Source of the DNA: Akebia trifoliata
Taxonomy: Eukaryota; Streptophyta; Magnoliopsida; Ranunculales; Lardizabalaceae
Assembly: GCA_017979445.1 (NCBI GenBank)
Contig: CM030718.1
Location: forward strand, 15,354,760-15,418,759
Length of the DNA stretch: 64,000 nucleotides
Direction: 5' to 3'
Numbering within the stretch: position 1 is the stretch's first letter; each line of letters starts with the position of its first letter. A program made the translations under genes and the position numbers. Shown here piece after piece: positions 51,954 through 62,310 of this stretch. The notes under the pieces were generated by a model. It searched no databases. It had not been told where the DNA came from and was given only the letters and a program-made list of their open reading frames with translations.

Positions 51954-52595
51954 GATTGCGATTGGCACGTGGGATCCATCTGATTTGATCAGAACTGCCC
52001 TTATTCTGTTTCCTTTCTTATTGGCTGCTCCGTTGAAATACATTTTTCAGCCTGGCTCCTCATTATCGTCTTCAACCTCAGTGATCAGTATGGCTTCATC
52101 GGGGAAGTTTGTTTTTAATGGCTCATAATCAGGCAATGGGTGTTCGGCAAGGTGATCGACGATGGCTTGCCCTTTGATGGCCTTCTGAGTGACATAGGTG
52201 ATGTCAAACTCAGATAATAATAATTGCCACTTCGCCGTACGACCTGTTAATGCTGGTTTCTCGAAAAGGTACTTCAGGGGGTCCATTCTGGCAATAAGCA
52301 TAGTTGAGTAACTAAGCAAATAGTGACGTAGTCGTTGAGATGCCCAGACTAATGCACAGCAAGTCTTCTCAAGTGTCGAATATTTTGCTTCATACTCGGT
52401 AAATTTCTTGCTGAGATAGTAAATGGCATGTTCCTTCCGTCCCGATTCATCGTGTTGCCCAAACACACACTCCATTGACGTTTCTTGCACCGAGATGTAT
52501 ATAAGTAGGGGTCACCCTAGAGTAGGAGGGACTAGGACTGGTGGATTGAGCAGATATTGCTTGATCTTATCGAATGCTTCCTGACAGTCTTCGTT
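51954..52595 (-). pseudogene. pol: Element C RNase H (inactive) and start of archaeal-type RNase H
   Basis: The 52,047-52,490 piece covers the degenerate gypsy RNase H from just after its missing-Asp site through KATYSTLEKTCCALVWASQR-like sequence to KAIKGQAIVDHLAEHPLPDY. Sequence from 52,046 down to 51,954 encodes the start of the second RNase H in a broken frame, up to the LTR D insertion. Collinear with 21,500-22,060 of element A. Confidence 0.87.
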
Positions 52596-53760
52596 TCACT
52601 TTTTCGGTGTGTCTTTCCTGAGTAGCTTGAAGACTGGCTCATAGATAGGCGTAAGCTGAGCAATGAAACGGCTAATATACTGTATTCTCCCCAAGAATGC
52701 CCAAACATCTCTCTCTGAAACGGGTGCTTTCATCTCGATGATATACTTGGTTTTGGCCAGATCTATCTCGATGCCTCTTCTGTTGATGATGAAACCCAGT
52801 AGTTTACCCGATGTTGCCCCGAATACACATTTTGCAGGATTTAGCCTTAAACTGTATTTCCTCAGCATGTCGAACAATTTCTTTAGATTTATCAGATGAT
52901 CTTTTTCAATGTCGGATTTAGCAATCATGTCGTCTACGTAGACCTCTATTCCTTGTGGATCATATCATGGAATAGTACGGTCATTGCCTGTTGGTAAGTC
53001 GCCCCTGCGTTCTTCAGCCCGAATGGCATGACTTTGTAGTGGAAAGTACCCCATGGTGTGATAAATGCAGTATTTTCCTGGTCTTCTTCCGTTATTTTTA
53101 TCTGGTTATAGCCTGAAAAGTCGTCCATGAACGAGAACATGCCATGCCCTGCTGTACTATCAATTAGAGTGTCAATGTGTGGAAGTGGAAAATCATCTTT
53201 AGGACTGGTCTTGTTCAGGTCCCGATAGTCAACACACATGCGTACCTTCCCATCATTCTTGGGTACTAGGACGACATTAGCCAACCACTATGAGTATGTA
53301 GAAACTGCGAGGAATCCTGCTTCGAACTGCTTCATGACTTCGTTCTTGACTTTAAGGGTCCATTCTGGCTTTAATCTTTTCAATTTCTGCTTGATCGGCT
53401 TACTTCCGAAGGCAATTGGTAGCTTGTGCACAATAAGATCTGTGTCCAATCCCGGCATATCCCTGTACGATCATGCGAAAACGTCCTGATAGTCTCGTAA
53501 GAATTCGACCATTTCTTCTTTCTGTTGCGACGTTTATAAGGCTCCGATCTTGACAATTCGTAAGTCCTCTTCGATACCAAGATTGATTGAATATGTATCC
53601 TCAATGTTTGGCTGAACACCTTTCTCATGACGTTCTACCAAGTCTTTGATTTCTTTAGGCGGATACTCCATTTCGTCCTCAGACTCTTCTTCGATCCCCA
53701 TGAGGTCAAAGTCGAGTTCAAGATCGAAAGCATATTCGTCCCTTTCAAATTCTATTTTAT
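52596..53760 (-). pseudogene. pol: Element C reverse transcriptase
   Basis: The piece at 52,946-53,284 carries MCVDYRDLNK, FMDDFSGYNQIKI and MPFGLKNAGATYQQ. A one-base difference after HDMIHKE shifts the frame; YVDDMIAKSDIEKDH follows (52,596-52,940) with the thumb GFIINRRGIEIDLAKTKYII. Upstream of 53,284 the fingers region is broken by several stops, but IEDTYSINLG and the KARMDP-type basic stretch can still be traced. Non-functional. Confidence 0.87.
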
Positions 53761-54053
53761 CTAGATACTCATTTGATTGAGACAGATCCCTTGAAAACTC
53801 TTTTTTTGGCTTTTAGAAAATATATATATATTTTTGTAATTTTGAAAACTTTTTGATTTTTTTTATTTGAGAAATTTTTGATTTTTTTTACTTTTTGAGG
53901 AATATTTATTTTTTTGTTACTTTTCGAATACCTGAAATAAGAAGAACAATCATGCAAATTCATTAATAAAGATAGGGAGCCCTCAAAACAGTCTTTACCC
54001 GAGGACGAGGGCTCGTTATGATCCTCGGGCAAACTAGATTCGTTTAACGACGT
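53761..54053 (-). pseudogene. pol: Element C -1 frame linker between protease and RT
   Basis: After an 8-A run (plus-strand T run 54,053-54,060) the -1 frame reads KTSLNESSLPEDHNEPSSS, matching the linker of element A in protein sequence. A Lys/Asn-rich AT-rich tract follows. A further frameshift lies near 53,795. A TTCTTCTTATTTCAG splice-acceptor-like sequence ends at 53,932. Confidence 0.65.
53998..54029 (-). other. Hairpin at the protease-RT junction, element C
   Basis: Arms CCCGAGGA/TCCTCGGG with a 16-base loop. The CCGAGGA stem starts 24 bases after the A run, the same spacing as in element A. Confidence 0.7.
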
Positions 54054-54058
54054 TTTTT

Positions 54059-54439
54059 TTAGGCCTCAACAGCCTCAAGGGTTAATAGGAATTCCTCCCA
54101 GTTGTTCAAAACTTCCCCTTCTCTGAGGGGGCGAATGAGATGCGAAAGTGATTTGTTGGGTGATTTGGTCGGTGGTTCGGAGATGACCATGATCTTCGAT
54201 TGATTGTTGTTGTCAGGTTGGGGCATAGTCCCTCCCAAGCTTGGTTGGATGATGACTGATGCCCAGTCGATGCCAGTGGGGAAGGGTGATTTTTTCTCTT
54301 GGCTCATGGTGATTTCTACTTTTGTAGATTCTAGAGCGGTCTCTGAGAGACTTTCATCGGAATCCCCATTGAATAAGACATCAATACCTTCTCTGAAAGA
54401 TGATTGGGACTCAACGACTAAGTCTTCTTGAATGTGCAC
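54059..54439 (-). pseudogene. pol: Element C protease-RT linker, frame 0
   Basis: 126 codons: acidic FNGDSDESLSETALESTK, SPFPTGIDWASVIIQPSLGG and SHLIRPLREGEVLNNWEEFL, ending at a TAA that overlaps the start of the A run. Equivalent to 23,579-24,169 of element A. No enzymatic motif. Confidence 0.7.
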
Positions 54440-54553
54440 TGGTGCGAAATTTACCGTTTTTGACTTTTTTGCTGGTGGTGGTTCTGATAAGCTGTCGGGT
54501 CTGATATGTGATTTTGGGAAGCTAACGCTGATATGTGGAACTCTGCCTAAATT

Positions 54554-55120
54554 TCAAACATTCGATTCACGATTTTGCCTTTTCGCTAGTCGAAGCTCTT
54601 TTTTCTTGTCATTCATTTCTGCAATATCCTTTTTTATGGGCCTAAACCCCAGACCAAAGTAAGGATTGTGCTTTTTTGCTTCGACTGGTGTAGCTCTCCC
54701 TTTTCCTCCTGGTCCCAACCCTTGCTTGGGTCGATAACTTGCCATTTTCATAACTCGACCAATCATCAGATTTGCTCTTGATAGCTTTGCCCTTACCTTC
54801 TCTTTCCCCTTCTCAATATGATTGACAGCAGCGAATTGATAAGGGTGGTACATCGCCTTATCCTTCGTCATCTCAATGTCGATGAATGACACATCTGGAG
54901 CTCTCCTAGCTAGGATAAGATTTTCTGCCAGTACCGATATCATTCTCTGCCTCATAATGAATTTGACTCTTTGGTACAACAAAGACGGTACATCCCCTGC
55001 TATATGGATCCATGGCCTGCCCAATAATAAATTGAAGATTGTCGGTATCTCCATGACCTCAAATGTCACTTCAAAGGTGTAAGGACCTATTGTGATCGGT
55101 TCCTCCAGGCACAAATTCAT
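54554..55120 (-). pseudogene. pol: Element C protease remnant and G-patch
   Basis: 188 codons. It begins in the middle of the protease: PITIGPYTFEVTFEVMEIP, then FNLLLGRPWIH. The active-site loop (DNGSA in A and B) is missing, because about 60 codons are deleted at the junction near 55,095-55,110. The G-patch-like MASYRPKQGLGPGGKGRA is intact, followed by NPYFGLGFRP. Without the active site this copy cannot process its polyprotein. Confidence 0.85.
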
Positions 55121-56458
55121 CTTCAGTGAAAATAATGGGATTGGGGGCCATTATCTGGCCAATCATTTGTTCTAGTTGCGCGGGTGAGGTAGTTGCAGGT
55201 ACATACGATTTTCCCAAAACTCTCAATAATGCTTCTTGGTATTCTTCTGACTTTTGCATCAGACCGAGGATACTGATTTGAGCTGGCTGTTTATTCAATC
55301 TGTCCACTATATTATGCTCACTCTTGAGAATGAGTTTAATGAAGTCTGCAGCTTCCTTATCCGTTACTTTCGCCTTCTCTTCTTTCTGTTCACTCTCGCT
55401 CATTTTGTCCTTTCTTTTTTACTTTTCTTTTCTCTTCATCCGTCATGCCTTTTGTTGTTTCTTCAGTCTCTTCCCTGATGCTTACCCCCTTTTTTGATAT
55501 TTTTTTTGTATCGTCCTGCCCTTGTCATATGCTCAATGTCGGCCACCATTGCTTTCTTCATGGTTTCAACCCCGAAGGTTGTGGTAATGGTTGTCTCGTA
55601 ACTCCAGGGAACTGCTTGGATAGAGTTATAGGGGAATGATTTGGGTGAGTGTATGGTCATGGGAGGCGGCTTGGGTTTTACATTGAGAATGAGGGGTCGT
55701 GACGATGATTTGGATGAAATGGTAGTAGGAGTAATTGATAGAGTGTATGGGATGATGAGTGGTGGACGTGAAGATGCGGTGTATGGTATGTGGAGAGGGG
55801 GTCGGGTTGATCCTTGAGCATTTGGTAGTATGTAGGGGATAACAAGAGGAGGTCGGACCGAGTTTTGGTGGTTTGGTGATCCATAAGGTATAACTAAAGG
55901 CGGTCGGATAGTAGCATTTTGATGAGTGCGATGGATGGTAAGGTCAGCCAACCTGAGTGGTGGTAGTGAATTTTGGGGTGAGCTGGTTGTATGATGGTTG
56001 ATTGTGTCGATTGTTGGTGCTTCTGATCCCTGAGTTAGGTGGACCCTAATTTTAGACCCGATAGGTGCTATTAAATCTGAGGGATTGAAGTCCAGTTCTC
56101 CATATACAACATTTACCCTGTGCCCACTCCCCTCTCCATTGTGAGTAGGTAGGGGGTTTTGATTGATATTCTGTTGTTGGGGTGGGTTGGCAGGTCCGTC
56201 TAGGACGAGAGCCCTTTTATCGATCAAGTTCTATACTTGATGTTTGAGTTGTCAACATTGATCTGTAGAGTGCCCTGGGGCACCCATATGAAATTCGTAG
56301 AACAAATTGGGGTTGTACCCTGGTCCTTTGGCAGCTTAAGGATTTGGTAGACGTTTTGCAAGATACTCATCCCTGAGCAAGATTGGCAGTAACTCAGATA
56401 GTGTCATGGGTAACCTGGTAAACACTCTATTTACTCTGTTGGGTCGTGCCTGCTGGTT
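55071..56458 (-). pseudogene. Element C gag C-terminus and proline-rich linker
   Basis: The zinc-knuckle region (FYEFHMGAPGHSTDQC, about 56,270-56,320) is followed by stops. The piece at 55,463-56,227 has four RPPLVIPY-type repeats and the MTRAGR motif. The piece at 55,071-55,403 covers KSEHNIVDRLNKQPAQISIL up to FTEDEFVPGG, after which the protease deletion begins. Same order as element A. Confidence 0.8.
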
Positions 56459-57676
56459 CTACCCATATAGTGGTGCCTGCTGTGCTTGTGGAGGAACTGT
56501 CTGGAAGGGATTCTGCGGTGCTGGAGCCCAAGCAGCTCGAGGTACCGGTGGCCAAGGGGCCTGGGGTGCCTGCGGCTTCTGAACTAGTGCCTGAATGAAA
56601 AGAGGTTGGCTGGGTTGTACATTGTTGATTTGAGTTTCCTTTTTCTTTTTGACAAAAGGCACTAACTTCTTCTGTGCCGATGTCCCTGCTGCTGCACTTA
56701 GGGCTGTGAAGTCAAATATTAAATCAGTTCGTATCCCGTCCTCAACCCGGTCTACCACTTGAACTAAATTTGAGAAAGTGCCTGTGGTGTGTCCAACCAG
56801 ATGAGTATAAAAAGCATGTCTTAGTGTTGAGATGAACGTGGTGTTCATCTCTTGTTCAGTCATTGCAGGTCTAACTTGTGAAGCAGATTCCTGCCATATT
56901 TGGGCATACTCTTTTACTGTTTCCCTCTGTTTTCTCACCATCTTAGCCATGTCGTTTCGATCCAGTCCCACATTCGTATTGAACTGATAGTTGTGCCAGA
57001 ACATCTCAACTAGGTCCTGCCAATTCTTGATGAGTGTATGGTCCAATCAGGAGAACCACTTGAGGGCCGACCCTGTTAAACTCCTTTAGAATAATTGTAC
57101 CAACAGCCTGTCGTCCTCGCCATATTGGCACATAGACCCACAGTACAACTTTAGATGTGACAGCGGACACCTTACCCTATTGTATTTTTCAAATTATGGA
57201 CATTTGAACTTGGCCGGTAATTGAGCATTGGGGTAGAAACAGAGGTCCTTGAATCGAGTTCCACTCATAGTGTTGATGCCCTTTATCTTCCTCATTTCTT
57301 CCTGTAGAGACTCGATTTGTTGAGCCAATTTTTCATCTGTGGCACTCTTGGCCTCTGTGGCCCTATACTCGCATTCGTCATCAGGAATGACCATAGGGAG
57401 TGGTCGATTATGTGGAATATAGAGGCGGGGCCCCTGGTATTCAAGTATTGTAGGAGGCATGGTGGTTTATGGTCCTTGGGGAGGTTGCTCGGGTAAATCC
57501 TGATTTGAACCAGACGCATGTTACTGTATTGTTTGAGCTTGTATGACGTTGGTGTTGGCTAACACAGCACTTATTATTTTTTCTTACCTCTCGATTATTT
57601 TCAATAATGTTGCGATTTGTGGATTGATGCCTGTCGTTTCGGCTATCGTGGGTTGTGCCGGTTTGGAGGAACTCAT
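56459..57676 (-). pseudogene. gag: Element C gag
   Basis: Start codon at 57,676 (MSSSKPAQPTIAETTG), with a frameshift after LLKIIER. The piece at 57,194-57,460 carries RATEAKSATDEKLAQQIESL and the FKDLCFYPNAQLPAKFKCP region. The piece at 56,459-57,046 has the gag core KETVKEYAQIWQESASQVRP. In-frame stops fall near 57,040-57,090. Like A it ends with a proline/glutamine-rich tail. It would form the particle if intact. Confidence 0.85.
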
Positions 57677-57839
57677 GGTGACGGTGGAAGATCTGAGAAA
57701 ATACGGAGGTTCCTCTGGTTGCTTATATTTATTTCGTTTGGCCAGCTTTGGGTACAGAAGACCAAGCATTACTATCTTGTTTACAAAAGAAAAATGCATG
57801 ACATTTTATTGGGTCGAGTTTTAAAGAAAAGAGTTATTC

Positions 57840-58690
57840 GGCTCGGAGTCGATATTAATGTGAAGTTGGCATCAACACGGGACTGGCAAAACATTTTGAA
57901 AAAAAGAATTACATCAGCCGGAGCTGGTATCGACACGAAGTCGGTAAAATTAAAAAGATTTTATCAGCACAGAGCTGGCATCGACACAGAGCCGATAAAA
58001 AAAGATTTTGAAAAAAAATTACATCAGCTGGAGCTAACATCGACACGGAGTCGATAAAATTAAAAAGATTTCATCAGCACGGAGCTGGCATTGACACGGA
58101 GTCGATAAAATTAAAATGATTTCATCAGCATGGAGCTGGCATCGATATTGAGTCGGTAAAATTTAAAAACGATTACATCAGCATGGAGCCGGTTAAATTA
58201 AAAATGATTACATCAGCCTGGAGCTGGCATCGACACAGAGTCGGTAAAAATTAAAAAAACAATTTCATCAGCACGGAGCTGGCATCGACACGGAGTCGGT
58301 AAACTTTAAAAATAATTTCATCAGCACGAGGCTGGCATCGACACAGAGTCGGTAAAATTTAAAAATGATTACATCAGCACGGAGCTGGCATTGACACGGA
58401 GTCGATAAAATTAAAAAGATTTCATCAGCACGGAGCTAGCATCGACACGGAGCCGGTAAAAAGGATTTTTAAAAAGAATTACATCAGCCGGAGCTGGCAT
58501 CGACAGTGAGTCGGTAAACTTAAAAAGATTTCATCAGCACGGAGCTGGTATCGACACGGAGTCGATAAAATTAAAAAGATTTCATCAGCACGGAGCTGGC
58601 ATCGACATTGAGTCGGTAAAACATTTTGACAAAGAAATTTCCTCAGTACGGGGTTGGCATCGACATGGAGTTGGTAAGAAGGATTTTGAA
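57840..58690 (-). repeat. ~50-bp tandem array of paired ACGGA-loop hairpins
   Basis: About 15 units of ATCAGCACGGAGCTGGCATC followed by GACACGGAGTCGGTAAAATT and a short AT tail. Each unit holds two stems around the same ACGGA: CAGC/GCTG and CGAC/GTCG (extending to ATCGAC/GTCGAT in some). Lies between ORF1 and gag. Confidence 0.93.
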
Positions 58691-58809
58691 AAAAAAATTT
58701 CATTTTGAATTTTGTACACCAACCCATCAAACAATTTTCATTGAACTATTGAAAATTGTTTGACAAATAGGATTTTCATTGAATAACAACTTTCAATAAC
58801 TCTGACTTA

Positions 58810-59979
58810 GACTTTTTTAAATAGACGCTTGGATTGGTTTTGATCGTCATCAGGATTGCTAGGACAATTAGGTTTGCTTCTCTTGGTTCTAACAACTAGC
58901 TCTTTGAACTCTGCTGGTCTCTCTCGATATCCTAAGGTGCGCTTGTTCCAAGCCTTCTCAATGAGATGCACTAACTTTTCAGTTAATGGTTCGGGAGAAA
59001 AGAATTGTTTATGTTAAGGTAGCGAAAACTCTATAGGTACTTCGTACTGTTCTAGGATCAAGGCAGGTTGGTAAAAAGATGTCTCCTCTAGTCTAATCAA
59101 ACGGACAAAATAGGATCCTTTAGTACTTAAAACATGGTAGTCTGTCATCCACCAAGGGCATCTCAAACCAATATGACAAGCAAGGCGAGAATCCAACCAT
59201 TTACTCCAAGTCTTAATTGAATTGTGACGCACTAGCATGTTTATCATGAAAAAGTACTCTGGCCTATACTCGAGGGTTGAAGGAATGTCAACAATTTTAA
59301 GACGATCGCAAAACCACATATAAAGTAGGTGAGGGCTTCCTTTCAAATCCCTTTCCTCATAATTTTTTATGGCATCTAAACCTGAGAAGGTTTCAGCTAG
59401 AATGAGAGGTACAAGGTTGGCTTTTCTAGAGAGTTGAGAAGCTATGTCTATGAAAGACTCAGGAACAGTTTGACTCTCACTTTTGGAGGTCAATATGTAT
59501 TGGGCTAAGATTCCTAAACACAATCGATAATCTCTAGTGGCTCTCCAAGCTTCTGGTTTTACATTTATGGGATGACTACGAGAGTAGTATGGACTCAATA
59601 AGGGTATTAAATCCAATCTCCCGTTACGGACTAAGACCTTGGCTTCTTCCTTTGAAATGTTTAGGCCTGTGGCGAGGTCACCAGAATATCCTGTCTTTAA
59701 TGAAGGCCTAACTAGAGGACTTAAAGTAGATATCCCCATGATGCCACAATAGTCTTCATGAGTAGGACACAAGTGCATATGCCCAATGTGGAAGATGTGA
59801 AGATAAGGGTTCCAACGCTTAGCCATAGCGCGCAAAAGATTCCAATCTATCTCAAACTCGTGAAAGTACAAGGCGTATCTCAACATGAATTTTGCAAAGT
59901 TGAATTTCTCTACGGTGTGCATCCCCGTGATGGTTGTTTTGACCAACTGGTCGATTGGATTATTGCCTGCAGCTAGCAT
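58810..59979 (-). pseudogene. Element C ORF1 (DUF7745/plant-mobile-domain-like)
   Basis: Likely start ATG at 59,979 (MLAAGNNPIDQLVKTT), as in element B. 321 codons are open to a TAA near 59,014-59,016, then FFSPEPLTEKLVHLIEKAWN continues in frame to a basic C-terminus. RAMAKRWNPYLHIFHIGHM and LCPTHEDYCGIMGIS (about residues 75-89 from the upstream ATG) match the conserved core of plant DUF7745/plant-mobile-domain proteins (recalled). WLDSRLACHIGLRCPWWMTD is a second conserved block. One stop aside it is the best-preserved ORF1 copy here. Position and sense agree with the ORF1 of Ogre elements. Confidence 0.82.
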
Positions 59980-62289
59980 CCTGAGTTGACACAAAAGAAT
60001 AGTTTAGTACATTTCCAAGGTCCATGTAAAATTACTTTTCTTTTGAAAGAATTTTGTTTTTATGGAAAACACTTTCTTGAAAACACTTTTCTTTTTCGAA
60101 AATATTTTTTTTTCCTAGAGAATACTCCTTTTGGAAAACCTACTTTCTAAAAAATAATTTTCTTTTGTAAATCACTTTTCTTTTTTGAAAATTTAATTTC
60201 CATTTTGATTTAAATGGCCCGACCTATCATGATTATTGGATCGAGATGGACTGGGTCATTATTGAATTTTTGCAAGAAATTGATTCTTTATTGGGTCGGT
60301 GCACCCATTTTAATTTCTGAAAATAAAATTTTGATCATTGAGGACAATCATAAACTCTGATCTCATCATTCACATCATTCACATACATCAATCATCAAGT
60401 TTCATTCAACAACCCGGGAACACTCGCGATAAGTTCGAGTCGTGACTTACAGGGAAGGTTTCTAGACTCTAAGCTTACTACGTGCAATGCATTTTTATCT
60501 GGCCACCCTTGCCCAATCACACCTATATACCTCTCAAGCGTACTCAATCAAATGGTACGTGGTGACTTGGTTTGATATACCGTATAGGTGATAATCTAAA
60601 ACTTCAATTCACTTCTCTGAAGTAAAAAACAACCAGTTTGATCCACAGTTGAGAGGTGGCGCACGATGCTGAGAAGGGGCCTACTTAAGTACCACTCGTC
60701 TAGAATAGACGAAGTCTATCCCCTTCGTACAGTAGGGTACAGCAGCGGGGCAGGATCTTTCTTAGGCACTGGTTTTGACCAAGAAGTGCAATTGATGTAC
60801 TTGGATTATCTTTTATATACCTACGGGTACGAGCCAAGAGTTGTAGCTTTCATAAATGATTTTCGTATCCCATGAGTGGACCGATCACGTACTAGTACTA
60901 CGTTGGCAATCGGGACATGTGACCGTGCGGCTTACAATAGAACAAAGGCTCAAGTCGCTCCAACATGGGTGTATTAATATATCTTTCAGAATCACCCGAT
61001 CAAACGGTATTGATACCCCAATTTTATATACCTTACGGTACGTGATTGGAGTTGTGATTTTCATGAATGACGACCCATCTCCGAGGAGACCGGGTCACGC
61101 ACTAGTGCCACGTTGGCTATTAGGGACATGCAAGCGTGCAATGTAGTAAAATAAACATGCTAGTGGTGTGTGCAAATAGGATAGGGTGTGCCTGGGACAT
61201 TTTCTAGATGAGTGGGCCCGTTGGCCAGATCAAGTCATTTTTACATGGATACCACATAGCTCAAAGAGTACTAAATCTATTACATCCATATTACAATCAT
61301 GTAAGCACATTAAAATATACCTATAGAGACCATCAGTTCGCAAGGATAGCACATTCATGGTTACGCATCAACCAATCGATTTTATTTTTCATTTTTTTTC
61401 AATTTTTTTTAACGAATGAACTAATAACAAGATGACTTCTCTTTTTATTTTTATATTTTTTATGGTGCAATCGATGATGGCTTTGAATTTTCATTTTGAT
61501 CAATCAAATAGTGGTGAGCGGTACGCCCTGAGTTTAAAAAACTGATCCGTTTGATCTTTTGAAGCTTTAAAACTTAAAAAAAAAAAATTCAAGAGGAAAG
61601 TTTCCAAGACTGATGTAAGCAACAAGCTAAGTAAAATTTTTTTTTTTAATTAATTTTGCTTTTTAATTAATTTTTTTTGTGCTCATTTTGAGGTACATTG
61701 CCTTTGGTTTTTGGCTTGGGCTAAATTTTTTTTTAATGCTCTTTTTTCCTACTTATTTTGTATCGTGATGAGACGTCAAACAGAAATACTAGCGTAAACG
61801 AGCTCAAAAATCGATTCTGACTTGACAAAATGTTGCTGACTTTGTCACATTTAGTAGAAAATTTTGTTCTACCCCAAATCGATATGCACTAATAGCTAAT
61901 CAGAGATCGGACGAGAAAGTTACAATCAGTTTAAGTTCGACTGTCCATTTGGCCAAAAAAAAGAAAAAACGACTTTTTTTAATTTTTTTAATTTTTTTAT
62001 GCCCATTTTGAGGCACATTGCCTCTGATTTTTGGCTTGGGTAAAAAAAAAATTATTTTTCATTTTTTTGATGATATGCATGCTTAAAATAACATATAATC
62101 GGATAAATAAAGTAAAAATCGGGTTTATTTTTTTATTTTTTTATTTTTCAAGTGAGTAAATAAATAAAAAGAAACCTACCTAAAAAATACAACAAATACA
62201 ACAAGTAATGTTAACTTGCAATTAAAGAAATTTTGAAACCTTTCTTTTTTTTCAAAATGACCGAGTTGACACGAGGGTAGAGTCTTTAC
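59980..62289 (-). other. Element C leader
   Basis: Noncoding between PBS and ORF1. 60,330-61,200 is conserved with element B; around 61,510-61,620 it is conserved with element A. Two diverged copies of an ATTTTGAGGCACATTGCCT segment lie at 61,683 and 62,003. The remainder is AT-rich with poly-T and poly-A runs. Confidence 0.65.
60330..61200 (-). other. Conserved leader block, element C
   Basis: Aligns with 39,830-40,640 of element B over its whole length, including the ATAGAC/GTCTAT hairpin (60,705-60,719; loop GAA in place of GTA) and the internal duplication (about 60,820-60,925 and 61,020-61,130). Confidence 0.8.
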
Positions 62290-62307
62290 TCCTCAGTGGA
62301 GTCGCCA
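62290..62307 (-). promoter_or_regulatory. Element C primer-binding site (tRNA-Arg type)
   Basis: TGGCGACTCCACTGAGGA on the minus strand, three bases inside the 5' LTR. One mismatch from the PBS of element A. Confidence 0.85.
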
Positions 62308-62310
62308 AGC

